Of a DNA stretch of 64,000 nucleotides, positions 8,775 to 17,720 are shown piece after piece. Position numbers and translations under genes: made by a program. Positions within the stretch are counted from its first letter, which is position 1. Every line of letters begins with the position of its first letter. This DNA comes from Gammaproteobacteria bacterium 53_120_T64 (GTDB lineage: Bacteria > Pseudomonadota > Gammaproteobacteria > Pseudomonadales > Porticoccaceae), in assembly GCA_002162815.1 (NCBI GenBank), contig MAAT01000042.1:1-64000 (forward strand), in the 5' to 3' direction. The notes under the pieces are model-generated. The model ran no database searches. It worked only from the letters and a program-made list of their open reading frames with translations, and was not told the DNA's origin.

Positions 8775-9974
8775 ATGATCAATACAGAAACCTTACGACT
8801 GCGTGACCAACCCACCGCCGAGTGGATAGCCGCCATCAGAGCCCGCTATCCGGTCGAGACCGCTATCGATAATGTACTGACCCGCAAGCTGCGCAATCGC
8901 ACGCAAACGGCGGCCCATCAGACCGACTTCGAGCACCTCGAGACCCACCTGGTCAGCTACCTAAAGCACACCACCGGGCAGACCGATCTGCAACTCAGCG
9001 ATTTAAAACGCCTCACCGGCGGTGCATCGAAAGAGCAATTCACCTTTATGCTGACCTGGAATCAGGACTCCGGCGCACGCACCACCCGCAAGCTAATGCT
9101 GCGCATGGATCCCTCCGAGTCGGTGGTGGAAACCCACCGTTTGCGCGAGGCCCAGGTACTGCGCGCGATGTCCGGTGAGGTACCGGTGCCGGAGGTTTTC
9201 TGGGTTGAACATAGCGATGAATTTCTCGGCCATCCCTTTTTAATTGCCGGCTTTGTGGTCGGCACCGTGCAACCCGACGACGGCGGCAAGGTCACCGGGC
9301 TGGGCATGTCTTTTGAACCCGAATTGCGCGCCACCCTGCGCGACCAGTTCGTGCGCCATCTCGCCACCATCCACACCGTCGACTGGCGCAATAAAGACCT
9401 CAGCGCTTTCGATGCCCCCGCAGCAGGCACTACGCAAGCCAATGAATGGTCGGTCGGTGCCTGGGAGCGCATCTGGCAGGAAGACACCATGGAGGCCCAC
9501 CCCATCATGGAGCAGGCCGCCATTTGGCTGAAAGAAAACATGCCGGTGGTCGAAAATCCGGTAATTCAGCACGGCGATTACCGCAGCGGTAATTTCATGT
9601 ACGACGACAAGGGGCAGATCAACGCCATCCTCGACTGGGAGCTGTGCCACATCGGCGACTTTCACGAAGACCTGGCCTACAACCGCTGCAAAATGCTCGG
9701 CACCCCCGATGACAAGGGCGGCTTTCGCTGCAGCGGCCTGCTCTACTTTGACGAGTTCGTCGAAAAATACCAGGCCTATACCGGCTTCACCGTCGATAGG
9801 CAGCGCCTCAAGTGGTACGACATTTTCACCTATTACAAGATGACCTCAATCTCTTGCACCAGCCTGCGCATCGCCCACGCCAAGAAAACCCACCTCGACG
9901 CGATGATGAACTTAATCGGCGGCGTCGGTTTTCTCGCTGCCTCCGAGCTGGCTCGCTTACTGGAAGAGGTGTAG
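8775..9974 (+). CDS. APH-family phosphotransferase (ACAD10/11 kinase-like)
   Basis: The product (399 aa from ATG 8775) has an aminoglycoside-phosphotransferase fold: a glycine-rich segment LTGGASKEQFTF near 80, the catalytic loop HGDYRSGNF near 273 and the metal site ILDWE about 20 residues later. This subgroup is related to the kinase domain of eukaryotic ACAD10/11 and usually occurs with acyl-CoA dehydrogenases, where a role with hydroxyacyl compounds has been proposed. Two acyl-CoA dehydrogenase genes follow in the same direction, consistent with one catabolic operon. The frame is open to 8733, but the added residues look non-coding. Confidence 0.85.
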   Translation: MINTETLRLRDQPTAEWIAAIRARYPVETAIDNVLTRKLRNRTQTAAHQTDFEHLETHLVSYLKHTTGQTDLQLSDLKRLTGGASKEQFTFMLTWNQDSGARTTRKLMLRMDPSESVVETHRLREAQVLRAMSGEVPVPEVFWVEHSDEFLGHPFLIAGFVVGTVQPDDGGKVTGLGMSFEPELRATLRDQFVRHLATIHTVDWRNKDLSAFDAPAAGTTQANEWSVGAWERIWQEDTMEAHPIMEQAAIWLKENMPVVENPVIQHGDYRSGNFMYDDKGQINAILDWELCHIGDFHEDLAYNRCKMLGTPDDKGGFRCSGLLYFDEFVEKYQAYTGFTVDRQRLKWYDIFTYYKMTSISCTSLRIAHAKKTHLDAMMNLIGGVGFLAASELARLLEEV

Positions 9975-10038
9975 AGGCCCGCGCAAAGTCCAGCAATGAC
10001 AGACCCAAAATTCAAGACTCATAATAAAAAAGCACACC

Positions 10039-11223
10039 ATGAATAAGCCCGACACGCTTGAACAATTCCGCCAGCAAACGACAGACTGGATAGCACAACA
10101 CTACCCCCCCCAGCTACGCCCAACCCCCGGCGCCTCGGGGGAGGATCCCCGGCAATTAAAAATCCACGAGGCGGACTGGCTCGCTCTGTTGGCCAAACAA
10201 GGTTATCTAGCACCCAGTTGGCCCCGGGAATACGGTGGCGCCGGTCTCAGCGACGAGCAGGTTCGCGTGCTCAATCAGGCACTGCGCAAAGCGCAGGTGC
10301 GCTCGCCACCGATCAGTGCCGGCCTGTCTCTGCTGGGGCCAGTATTGCTGGAACACGGCACCCCGGCACAAAAGGCCCAGCACCTGCCGAAAATTGCCCG
10401 CAACGAAAGCTTCTGGTGTCAGGGTTATAGCGAGCCGGGTGCCGGCTCCGACCTGGCCAGCCTCAGTACCCGTGCCGAATTAGAAGGCGACGAATTTGTC
10501 GTCAACGGACAGAAAATCTGGACCTCCCACGCCGACGCCGCCGACTGGATGTTTTGTCTGGTGCGCACCGATCGCGAGGCACCCCAGCACGAAGGCATCA
10601 GCTTTCTACTGATCGACATGAGCACACCCGGCATTTCTGTGGCGCCGATTCGCTTAATCAGCGGCCCCTCGGCCTTCTGCCAGACCTTCTTTGATGATGT
10701 ACGGGTACCCAAAGACAACATCATGGGCCAGCTCGGCCAGGGCTGGACACTGGCCAAACAACTGCTGCAACACGAACGCCAGGCCCTGGGCTCCATCGGA
10801 CGCGGCGATGCTCGCCGCGCCCTCACCCTGCCAGAGTTAGCGGCTCAAGAGATTGGCATCAATGCCGCCGGACAGATTGCCGACCCGGTGCTGCGCGACC
10901 AAGTCGCCCAGTGCGAACTCGACAGCCTGGCGCTGCGCCTGACCATGAGCCGCAGTGCCGATGAGGCCCGAGCGGGGCAGGGCAGTGCCCATATCGCCTC
11001 GACGCTGAAGCTCTATGGCAGCGAACTCACCAATCGCCGCCACGAGCTGATGATATCGCTGCGCGGTGCCGACGGCATCGGCTGGGAGGGCCCCGGTTTC
11101 ACACCGGCAGCCCTGCGCACTACCCGCCAGTGGCTGCGCGCCAAGGGCAATTCCATCGAGGGTGGCAGCAACGAAATTCAGCGCAATGTCATCGCCAAGC
11201 GCCTGCTTGAGCTACCCGAATAA
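10039..11223 (+). CDS. Acyl-CoA dehydrogenase, first member of a pair
   Basis: The 394-aa flavoprotein has the usual acyl-CoA dehydrogenase layout: helical N-terminal domain with WPREYGGAGLSDEQ, the FAD-binding QGYSEPGAGSDLAS box near residue 133, and the C-terminal helical domain ending in EGGSNEIQRNVIAKRLL. It oxidises an acyl-CoA to the enoyl-CoA and passes electrons to ETF. The next gene encodes a more divergent dehydrogenase, an arrangement typical of heteromeric FadE pairs for steroid side chains and similar bulky acyl groups; the heteromer is inferred. Confidence 0.9.
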   Translation: MNKPDTLEQFRQQTTDWIAQHYPPQLRPTPGASGEDPRQLKIHEADWLALLAKQGYLAPSWPREYGGAGLSDEQVRVLNQALRKAQVRSPPISAGLSLLGPVLLEHGTPAQKAQHLPKIARNESFWCQGYSEPGAGSDLASLSTRAELEGDEFVVNGQKIWTSHADAADWMFCLVRTDREAPQHEGISFLLIDMSTPGISVAPIRLISGPSAFCQTFFDDVRVPKDNIMGQLGQGWTLAKQLLQHERQALGSIGRGDARRALTLPELAAQEIGINAAGQIADPVLRDQVAQCELDSLALRLTMSRSADEARAGQGSAHIASTLKLYGSELTNRRHELMISLRGADGIGWEGPGFTPAALRTTRQWLRAKGNSIEGGSNEIQRNVIAKRLLELPE

Positions 11224-11276
11224 CAGACCTCGATCATCGAAAAATAAGACGCCGATAGAGAGCGACAGGAAAAGCC

Positions 11277-12416
11277 ATGGCCTTAATTCTCAGTGAAGAA
11301 CAGCAGCTGCTGAAAAACTCCGTCCGCAATTTTGTCAATTCAAACTTCCCCGTCGATCAGGTACGCCAACTGCGCGATGGCGACGATGCGCTGCGTTACT
11401 CCCGCCAGCTGTGGCAGCAAATGGCCGAACTGGGCTGGGCCGGCATTATCTTCCCCGAGGAGTACGGCGGCCTCGGCTTGGGTTATGCCGAGCTGGGCGT
11501 GGTGCTCGAAGAACTGGGGCGCTCACTGGCCGCCCAACCCTTTTTATCCACCGTATTACTGGCCGGCAATGTCCTCTTGCTCGGCGGCAGTGAAGAGCAA
11601 AAACAGCAGTGGCTGCCGCAAATCTGCAGTGGTGAGGCCACCCTGGCTCTGGCTTTTCAGGAAACCGGGCGCTTCTCACCCTGGCAGGTCGAGACGCGTG
11701 CAGAAACGACTAAGGACGGTTTTTGCCTGAATGGCGAAAAGCGCTTTGTGCTCGATGGCTACGGTGCCGAGCAATTACTGGTGCTAGCGCGCACCTCTGG
11801 CTCAGCCGGTGACAAAGAGGGCCTCAGCCTGTTCCTGCTGGCAGCGGATACACCCGGCCTCAGTATCACCCCGCTAAGTCTGCTCGATAGTCGCAATGCT
11901 GCTTTAACTACCTTTGATAATGTTGAAGTGCAAACCAAGCACCTTGTCGGTGAACTCGATCAGGCGGCAATCATTCTTGAACCCGTCTTCGATGGTGCCA
12001 GTGCCGGACTGAATGCCGAATTGCTCGGCACCCTGTCGGAGGCCTTTGAACGCACCCTCACCTATTTAAAAACCCGCCAACAATTCGGCGCCCTTATCGG
12101 CTCCTTTCAGGCTCTGAAACACCGCGCCGCCGATATGTTCTGCGAGCGCGAACACGCCATTTCACTAACCCGTGAAGCTCTGCGCGCCATCGACGAGCAA
12201 CGCGATGATGCCGCCCTACTGGTCAGCGCCGCCAAGGCGCGCACCGCCGATGTCGCCAACCTGATCGGCCGCGAATCGGTGCAGATGTTCGGCGGCATCG
12301 GCATGACGGACGAGGAGGATATCGGCCTCTTTATGAAGCGCGCCCGTGTCGCCGAAATAACCCTCGGCGACGCCCGCTATCACCGCCAACGCTTTGCCAG
12401 CCTCAGTGCCTTTTAA
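11277..12416 (+). CDS. Acyl-CoA dehydrogenase, second divergent member of a pair
   Basis: The 379-aa protein keeps the family fold (FPEEYGGLGLGYAELG near 60; RQQFGALIGSFQALKHRAADM near 265; MFGGIGMTDEEDIGLFMKRA near the end). The FAD-binding middle region is weaker (LAFQETGRFSPW instead of the SEPGAGSD box), and it lacks the usual EIQ-type C-terminal motif. In two-gene FadE systems one subunit carries the catalytic base and the other is degenerate; this would be the latter. It lies 53 bp after the first gene, so the two are probably cotranscribed. Confidence 0.88.
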   Translation: MALILSEEQQLLKNSVRNFVNSNFPVDQVRQLRDGDDALRYSRQLWQQMAELGWAGIIFPEEYGGLGLGYAELGVVLEELGRSLAAQPFLSTVLLAGNVLLLGGSEEQKQQWLPQICSGEATLALAFQETGRFSPWQVETRAETTKDGFCLNGEKRFVLDGYGAEQLLVLARTSGSAGDKEGLSLFLLAADTPGLSITPLSLLDSRNAALTTFDNVEVQTKHLVGELDQAAIILEPVFDGASAGLNAELLGTLSEAFERTLTYLKTRQQFGALIGSFQALKHRAADMFCEREHAISLTREALRAIDEQRDDAALLVSAAKARTADVANLIGRESVQMFGGIGMTDEEDIGLFMKRARVAEITLGDARYHRQRFASLSAF

Positions 12417-12497
12417 TCAAAACCAGCATTAGTTGTTGCGGCTATATTCAGTGAACCCAATACTCTAAAACGTTATAAAACGCCGCCAACATCGCCC

Positions 12498-12524
12498 TTA
12501 AGTTTCTAGCGTTTTAACCGATAC
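12498..12524 (+). promoter_or_regulatory. Candidate sigma-28 (FliA) promoter upstream of the DUF5610 gene
   Basis: TTAAGTTT at 12498-12505, an 11-bp spacer, and ACCGATAC at 12517-12524 match the flagellar sigma-28 pattern TAAAGTTT-N11-GCCGATAA closely, including exact spacing. Transcription would start near 12531, about 60 bp before the ATG. A fliA gene lies in this window at 52.2 kb. Confidence 0.65.
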
Positions 12525-12590
12525 GGTAGAGGTAAGCAGCTCTTTAAGCATTTTGCACAACACACCGGCAGGCACACACAGGTAAGCACC

Positions 12591-13202
12591 ATGGAAACCT
12601 CACACTTTGGCGCCAATATCTCAAGCTTGGCACACACCACCGACAAGCGCGCGGACCCCTTCGGGCAAACCGTTTCAGCGCTGGCCCATGACAAAAAAAA
12701 TGCGACGGAAAACACCAGCCTCGACGCAGCCATCATCAATAGTCATTTATCCCTCAGCACTGGAGATACGGACAAGGCCTTAACGCTGCTCCTGAAAACG
12801 GCCATAGAGGGTATTAATGCCGAGCTAGAACCGACACTCGGCGCCAATGCCCTGCAAACGGCTGTCGATGGGGGCCTCGATGTAAGCCCCGAGGCAACCG
12901 CCGAACGCATCGTCTCATTAAGCACCGCCTTTCTACCGGCCTATCTCGATGCCAACCCAAATCTAGATTTTGAAACGGCCGTCAATCAATTCGTCGATGT
13001 CATTAGCGGTGGCATTGATCAGGGCTTTGCCGAGGCGCGGGAAATACTCGGTGGGCTACAAGTGTTAGAGGGCGATATCGCCAGCAATATCGACGCGACC
13101 TACGAACTAGTGCAGGACAAACTGGCAAGCTTTGTCGAAAACTTGAACGCAAGCCAGAAACCAGCTGAAGTATCCGCAGGGCAGGCTCTGGCCCTTGAAT
13201 AA
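12591..13202 (+). CDS. DUF5610 domain protein, probably flagellar-regulon
   Basis: The 203-aa acidic, cytoplasmic-looking protein matches DUF5610 as I remember it: an early segment AAIINSHLSLS, then a helical core with DVSPEATAERIVSLSTAFLPAY, NPNLDFETAVNQFVDVISGGIDQG and FAEAREILGGLQVL, ending in DATYELVQDKLASFVE. No function is known. The candidate sigma-28 promoter ahead of it suggests expression with late flagellar genes, although the flagellar locus is 30 kb away. Confidence 0.75.
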   Translation: METSHFGANISSLAHTTDKRADPFGQTVSALAHDKKNATENTSLDAAIINSHLSLSTGDTDKALTLLLKTAIEGINAELEPTLGANALQTAVDGGLDVSPEATAERIVSLSTAFLPAYLDANPNLDFETAVNQFVDVISGGIDQGFAEAREILGGLQVLEGDIASNIDATYELVQDKLASFVENLNASQKPAEVSAGQALALE

Positions 13203-13876
13203 ATTGGATGACCTGGGCCATAAGAACCATAGATATTGTTGTAGGTATAACCCCGGCGCCAATAGCTGGGGCCGGAATCCACTGGCTTAATATTTTTTTT
13301 AAGTGCCCCAGCCATATAGGCATCGAGCTTCACCTGATCGCCTGGATCAAAACCCTTTGCCATCACTTCATTATCAGCTGGCGCTGCATGACAGCCATCT
13401 CATCTTCTTCAGAGTCGGCAAAGGAGGGCGTAACAAAAAAAATGGGGGTAGGGATAGGGGATAGGGAATACAAATTGAATAAACACTGACACTCCTCCAT
13501 AAGTTTCGAGCCAGGCTAGCTATCCATAGCTAACTTACTACAAGTATTAGATTGAGCCAGACTGCCCAAGCCCCCATCTAAGCAGGCCCCATAGTAGGGG
13601 GCAACACGTCCGCTTAGTGGCGAACCATTCTTAACGTGGTTTCGCAATTACCAAAGCAATCAGCCCCGGTGGCCTACAACAATACGCAAAACCAGGGTAC
13701 ACCTCTGCCCAGACCCTATAAAAACAATCCGTAAGAGCTGGTTTTTCAGACTAAATACTGTGGTGCTCGCTTGCTATTCTGACCTTGCCCGCCTTAAACC
13801 AAACAAGGCCAGAAATTCACTCTCATCATGATACAAACAGAGACAAGCATCGCCCTGTTCGTATCAAAAAGCACGC
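13203..13876. other. Interval without an intact gene
   Basis: Apart from the frameshifted remnant at 13207-13500, I see no coding frame with protein-like composition, no RNA gene and no clear terminator here. A short TAGCTA repeat near 13517-13532 is the only symmetry noticed. Confidence 0.5.
13207..13500 (-). pseudogene. Possible frameshifted remnant of a small secreted protein
   Basis: A 45-codon frame (ATG 13500 to TGA 13363) encodes a hydrophobic stretch, then TPSFADSEEDEMAVMQRQL. A second frame continues at about 13366 with MAKGFDPGDQVKLDAYMAG and a Tyr/Gly-rich region with YTYNNIYGSYGPGH. Joining them by removing two bases near 13370 gives one continuous signal-peptide-like protein. 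The 3' end is unclear; the second frame runs on into antisense of the DUF5610 gene. I infer a broken gene; a sequencing indel would look the same. Confidence 0.35.
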
Positions 13877-14497
13877 TTAGTCAACGATAGCCAACAGCTC
13901 AACATCAAAAACCAAGGTTGCGTTGGGGCCGATAGCACCACCAGCACCCTTCTCGCCGTAGGCCAAAGCTGAGGGCACATACAAACGCCACTTCGCGCCT
14001 TCCTTCATCAACTGCAGGGCTTCTGTCCAACCGGCGATAACGCCATTGACGGGGAACTCGGCTGGCTCGCCACGATCGTAGGAGCTATCGAACACGGTGC
14101 CGTCGATCAAAGTGCCGTGGTAGTGGGTGCGAACCTTGGCCGTACTACCGGGAATGGCCCCCTTACCTTCACTTAATACTTCGTACTGCAGGCCCGAATC
14201 AGTGACAGTAATACCGTCGCGCTTGGCATTCTCGGCGAGGAACTCGACACCCTGTGTGGACAGCTTACCGGCCTCTTCGGCCTGTTTTTTCTGCACTCGA
14301 CCATTCACCTCTTCAAACGCGGCCTTCATAACGTCGGTATCGATCTGCGGTGGCTGGTTGGTGTAGGCGTCGCTAAGACCTTCGATAACCGCTGCAAGTA
14401 CCAGCTCATCAAAGGGGCTCCCGGCCAACTGATCGCCCATCTGGCGGCCAATGCCGTAGCTAACTTGTTGTTCAACGGTGGTAAATTTGTCAGACAT
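13877..14497 (-). CDS. fklB: FKBP-type peptidyl-prolyl cis-trans isomerase (FklB-like)
   Basis: From ATG 14497 the protein is 206 aa, the same length as E. coli FklB. An N-terminal helical dimerisation domain (FTTVEQQVSYGIGRQMGDQL onward) is followed by the FKBP domain (about 100-206) with VRTHYHGTLIDGTVFDSSYDRGEPAEF, GWTEALQLMKEGAKW and the C-terminal PNATLVFDVELL. It catalyses proline isomerisation during protein folding. No signal peptide is seen. The frame is open to 14581, but that extension is not FKBP-like. It stands alone, divergent from an SDR gene. Confidence 0.93.
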   Translation of the reverse strand: MSDKFTTVEQQVSYGIGRQMGDQLAGSPFDELVLAAVIEGLSDAYTNQPPQIDTDVMKAAFEEVNGRVQKKQAEEAGKLSTQGVEFLAENAKRDGITVTDSGLQYEVLSEGKGAIPGSTAKVRTHYHGTLIDGTVFDSSYDRGEPAEFPVNGVIAGWTEALQLMKEGAKWRLYVPSALAYGEKGAGGAIGPNATLVFDVELLAIVD

Positions 14498-14657
14498 AAT
14501 TCGATACTCAGCAAAATAAAACAGCATCTTAGCACGACATAATTCTGCAAAGCTCGGCAAAAAAGAGCGCATAGCGACCATTGAGCTGCGCTGTCTTTTG
14601 GTGTTGAATTAGCCAGCCATTTTTAAACCCAACTTATTCACTTAAAAAGGAAAAATC

Positions 14658-15422
14658 ATGACTGAATCCATTAATGGAAAAATAGCCCTCGTGACTGGTG
14701 CCGCCGGAGGTATTGGCGCTGCCGCAGCAGAAATATTTGCCGAGAAAGGTGCCAAGGTTGTCGTTGCCGATATTAATGAAGAGGGCGGCAAGGCGACTGT
14801 TGAGCGCATTGTTGCCGCCGGTGGTGAAGCGGTGTTTCAACGCTGTAATGTTGCCGTTGAGGCCGATGTTATCGCCCTCGTCAAACGAGCCGTGGATACC
14901 TACGGGCGACTCGATATCGCCTTTAATAACGCCGGTATCGAAGGCGAAGCGGCAACCACGCCCAATTGCACTATTGAAAATTTCGACCTCAACATCGACG
15001 TCAATCTCAAAGGCGTGTTTATGTGCATGAAATATCAGATCAACCAGTTCCTCGCCCAGGGCGACGGTGGTGCCATCGTCAATACGGCATCGGTTGCTGG
15101 TCTCGTTGCAGCCAAGGGTGTACCCGCCTATGTTGCCGCCAAACACGGCGTGGTCGGTCTGACCAAAACAGCGGCCATTGAGTTCGCCAAAAAAAGGATT
15201 CGCGTTAACGCCGTATGCCCCGGCGGTATTCGCACCGAAATGCTACAGCGCGCCCTCGACGAAAAGCCTTGGGTTGAAAAGCAGCTGCTCAAATTACAGC
15301 CCATCGGCCGCCTCGGTGACCCGGCTGAAGTTGGCAAGGTGGTGGTGTTTTTATGCTCCGACGACGCCTCTTTTGTCACCGGCCACGCCATGCCTGTCGA
15401 TGGCGGTTGTGTGGCAATATAA
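14658..15422 (+). CDS. Short-chain dehydrogenase/reductase
   Basis: A classical 254-aa SDR: NAD(P)-binding TGAAGGIG near residue 14, NNAG near 90, catalytic Ser in NTASVAG near 145 and the YxxxK pair Y158/K162. The C-terminal RLGDPAEVGKVVVFLCSD and VDGG motifs are also present. Asp in VVADINEEGG near 38 suggests preference for NAD(H). The substrate cannot be told; family members of this length act on 3-hydroxyacyl, sugar or steroid alcohols. GGA-rich ribosome site. A MAPEG gene follows 80 bp downstream. Confidence 0.9.
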   Translation: MTESINGKIALVTGAAGGIGAAAAEIFAEKGAKVVVADINEEGGKATVERIVAAGGEAVFQRCNVAVEADVIALVKRAVDTYGRLDIAFNNAGIEGEAATTPNCTIENFDLNIDVNLKGVFMCMKYQINQFLAQGDGGAIVNTASVAGLVAAKGVPAYVAAKHGVVGLTKTAAIEFAKKRIRVNAVCPGGIRTEMLQRALDEKPWVEKQLLKLQPIGRLGDPAEVGKVVVFLCSDDASFVTGHAMPVDGGCVAI

Positions 15423-15502
15423 ACCACGGGGCAAGTGAGCTAATGCTGACTTGCCCGATTCCCCCGGCTCATCATTAGCTCGTCATAATAAGGAAAAATA
15501 CC

Positions 15503-15877
15503 ATGGACTTTGTCGCCTTCGTTACCCTGCTTTTACTCGCCCAATACCTGTTCTTTATGGCCATGACCGGCAAGGCCCGCGACGAGTTCGGCATTAAAGC
15601 GCCCGCCACTACCGGCAATGAAGTCTTCGAGCGCATTCTGCGCGTGCAACTCAACACCCTTGAACAGCTGATAGTCACCCTGCCGCTAATGTGGCTTTGC
15701 GCCCATTATTTCAGCGCCAGCTTTGCCGGCATTATGGGCCTGGTGTTTTTTGCGGGTCGCGTGCTCTACCGCAAAGCCTATATCGCCGACCCGAGTACGC
15801 GAACCACCGGCATGGTGATGGGCTTTTTAGCCAATATTCTACTGCTGATTAGCGCCGCCTTTGGCGTCATTTTTTAA
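15503..15877 (+). CDS. MAPEG family membrane protein
   Basis: The 124-aa protein has four hydrophobic helices and the MAPEG pattern of membrane-associated eicosanoid/glutathione enzymes: a helix-1 segment ending in KARDEFGIKAPATTGNEVFER, then RVQLNTLEQLIVTLPLMWL with the conserved N-E pair, and GRVLYRKAYIADPSTR in the loop. Bacterial members are mostly uncharacterised; some have glutathione transferase or peroxidase activity. GGA-type ribosome site before ATG 15503. Confidence 0.88.
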   Translation: MDFVAFVTLLLLAQYLFFMAMTGKARDEFGIKAPATTGNEVFERILRVQLNTLEQLIVTLPLMWLCAHYFSASFAGIMGLVFFAGRVLYRKAYIADPSTRTTGMVMGFLANILLLISAAFGVIF

Positions 15878-15957
15878 CACCCCCTTCAGTATTAAGGGCG
15901 CGGCCCTGGCGTCAGCTTGAATTAGCACTAATCATCTGCTAGATTCCGTCGCAATAG

Positions 15958-15975
15958 TTGACGTTAACGTTAACG
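15958..15975. promoter_or_regulatory. Candidate LiuR-like operator (TTGACGTTAACGTTAACG)
   Basis: A palindromic core CGTTAACGTTAACG (15962-15975) lies 80 bp before the acyl-CoA carboxylase operon. The whole box resembles the MerR-family LiuR motif (TTGACGT-type) that controls branched-chain acyl catabolism in proteobacteria, as I remember it. No liuR gene is visible in this window. Confidence 0.4.
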
Positions 15976-16054
15976 AAATAACAAGCCGTTAAAATTAGTA
16001 TTAGCCACTGACCAAATTTCCGGGGCATAAAAAAGCGCCTCAAAGAGAAGCCCT

Positions 16055-17656
16055 ATGAGCCGTATTCAGTCGTCGATCAATCCGCAATCTGCCGCCTATA
16101 AAGAAAACGCTGAGCACTACGCAAAGCTGCTCGAAAAGCTAAGAGAGCGCCACAGCGAAGCCGCCACCGGCATTCGCGAAAAGCTTATCGTGCGCCACCG
16201 CGAGCGCGGTAAAATGCTCGCCCGCGAGCGTATCGATCAACTGGTCGACAGCCATACGGCCTTTCTCGAACTCTCCCCCCTCGCCGCCTACGGGCAGTAC
16301 AAGAACGAGGTGCCCTCGGCGGGCATCGTCACCGGCATCGGCCAAATTTGCGGTGTCACTTGCATGATTATTGCCAACGACGCGACGGTGAAGGGCGGCT
16401 CCTTTTTCCACGAGACGGTGAAAAAACACGTCCGCGCCCAGGAAATTGCCGACCAAAACAACTTGCCCTGTATTTATCTGGTCGACTGCGGCGGCGCTTA
16501 CTTGCCCGAGCAGGACAGGGTTTTCCCCGACAAAGAGCACTTCGGCAATACCTTTTATCGTCAGTGCCAAATGTCGGCCAAAGGCCTGCCGCAAATCTCG
16601 GCGGTATTTGGCGGCTGTACGGCGGGCGGTGCCTACATTCCCGCCCTCTCGGATGAAAATATTATGGTGCGCGGCAATGCCCGCATTCACCTCGGCGGGC
16701 CCTCCATCGTTAAGGTCGCCATTAATGAAGAGATCGACGGCGAAACCCTCGGCGGTGCCGAAATGCACAGCAAGGTATCGGGCGTTAGCGACTATTTAGC
16801 CGAAGACGAAGACGAAGCCCTGGCGCGGATTCGCGAAATCATGGCCAAGCTCAACTGGCCAACAAAATGCCACGCCGACACGCGCCCAGCATTGCCACCA
16901 CGTTACAGCCCGGAAGAACTGCCCGGCGTGGTCAGCGCCAATCCGAAAATACCCTACGATGTACGAGAGATTATCGCCCGCCTAGTGGACGACAGTGACT
17001 TCCACGAATACAAACCCCTCTACGGCGACACGCTGATTTGCGGCACCGCCTATATCCACGGCTACCCGGTGGGATTAATTGGCAATAACGGCGCGCTGTT
17101 TTCGGAGTCATCTTTAAAAGGCGCGCACTTTATTGAGCTCTGTAATCAACGCAATACGCCACTGTTGTTCCTGCACAACATCACCGGCTTTATGGTCGGT
17201 AGCGAAGCCGAGCGCGGCGGCATTGCCAAAAACAGCGCCAAGTTCGTTTACGCCCAGGCGACTTCGCGAGTGGCTAAATTTTCAGTAATCGTCGGTGGCT
17301 CTTACGGCGCGGGCAACTACGGCATGGCCGGCCGTGGCTTTTGGCCAAACTTCCTGTTCACCTGGCCATCCGCCAATTGCGCCACCATGAGCGCCGATAT
17401 CGCCAGCAATGTCATGACCGAATTGCGCCGCTCCAGTCTCAAAGGCGGCGAAGCCACTGCCGAAGAGTTGCAGGAAATTGAAGACGGCGTGCGCGCCCAG
17501 TACGGTGAGCAGAGCGACCCCTACTACGCCACCTCGCGGCTGTGGGATGACGGCATTATCGAACCCGCCGACACCCGCGACGTGCTGGGTCTGTGTTTAG
17601 CACTGGCCGCTGCCAAAGAACCCGACACCGGGCCATCACCGGTGTATCGCATGTGA
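16055..17656 (+). CDS. Acyl-CoA carboxylase, carboxyltransferase (beta) subunit, MCC/GCC type
   Basis: The 533-aa protein has the double crotonase-like fold of biotin-dependent acyl-CoA carboxyltransferases and the length of methylcrotonyl-CoA carboxylase beta. Motifs include the N-terminal RHRERGKMLARERID, the acyl-CoA oxyanion-hole region FGGCTAGGAYIPALSDE near 187-203, LGGAEMHSKVSGVSDYLA and the second-half GGSYGAGNYGMAGRGF. It moves carboxyl from biotin on the alpha subunit (next gene) to a branched acyl-CoA, probably 3-methylcrotonyl-, geranyl- or a related substrate; the sequence does not let me choose. Operon with alpha subunit and an acyl-CoA dehydrogenase. Confidence 0.9.
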   Translation: MSRIQSSINPQSAAYKENAEHYAKLLEKLRERHSEAATGIREKLIVRHRERGKMLARERIDQLVDSHTAFLELSPLAAYGQYKNEVPSAGIVTGIGQICGVTCMIIANDATVKGGSFFHETVKKHVRAQEIADQNNLPCIYLVDCGGAYLPEQDRVFPDKEHFGNTFYRQCQMSAKGLPQISAVFGGCTAGGAYIPALSDENIMVRGNARIHLGGPSIVKVAINEEIDGETLGGAEMHSKVSGVSDYLAEDEDEALARIREIMAKLNWPTKCHADTRPALPPRYSPEELPGVVSANPKIPYDVREIIARLVDDSDFHEYKPLYGDTLICGTAYIHGYPVGLIGNNGALFSESSLKGAHFIELCNQRNTPLLFLHNITGFMVGSEAERGGIAKNSAKFVYAQATSRVAKFSVIVGGSYGAGNYGMAGRGFWPNFLFTWPSANCATMSADIASNVMTELRRSSLKGGEATAEELQEIEDGVRAQYGEQSDPYYATSRLWDDGIIEPADTRDVLGLCLALAAAKEPDTGPSPVYRM

Positions 17657-17720
17657 TGACACATCATCAACCCAATAAAAACGCCGCTCTCCTGCCCTTC
17701 TTAAAGGTGTGTCAGTCACT

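Noticed and set aside
13208-13489. Plus-strand 93-codon frame after the DUF5610 gene
   Set aside because: No ribosome site and non-protein-like composition; the opposite strand gives a more convincing (though broken) protein.
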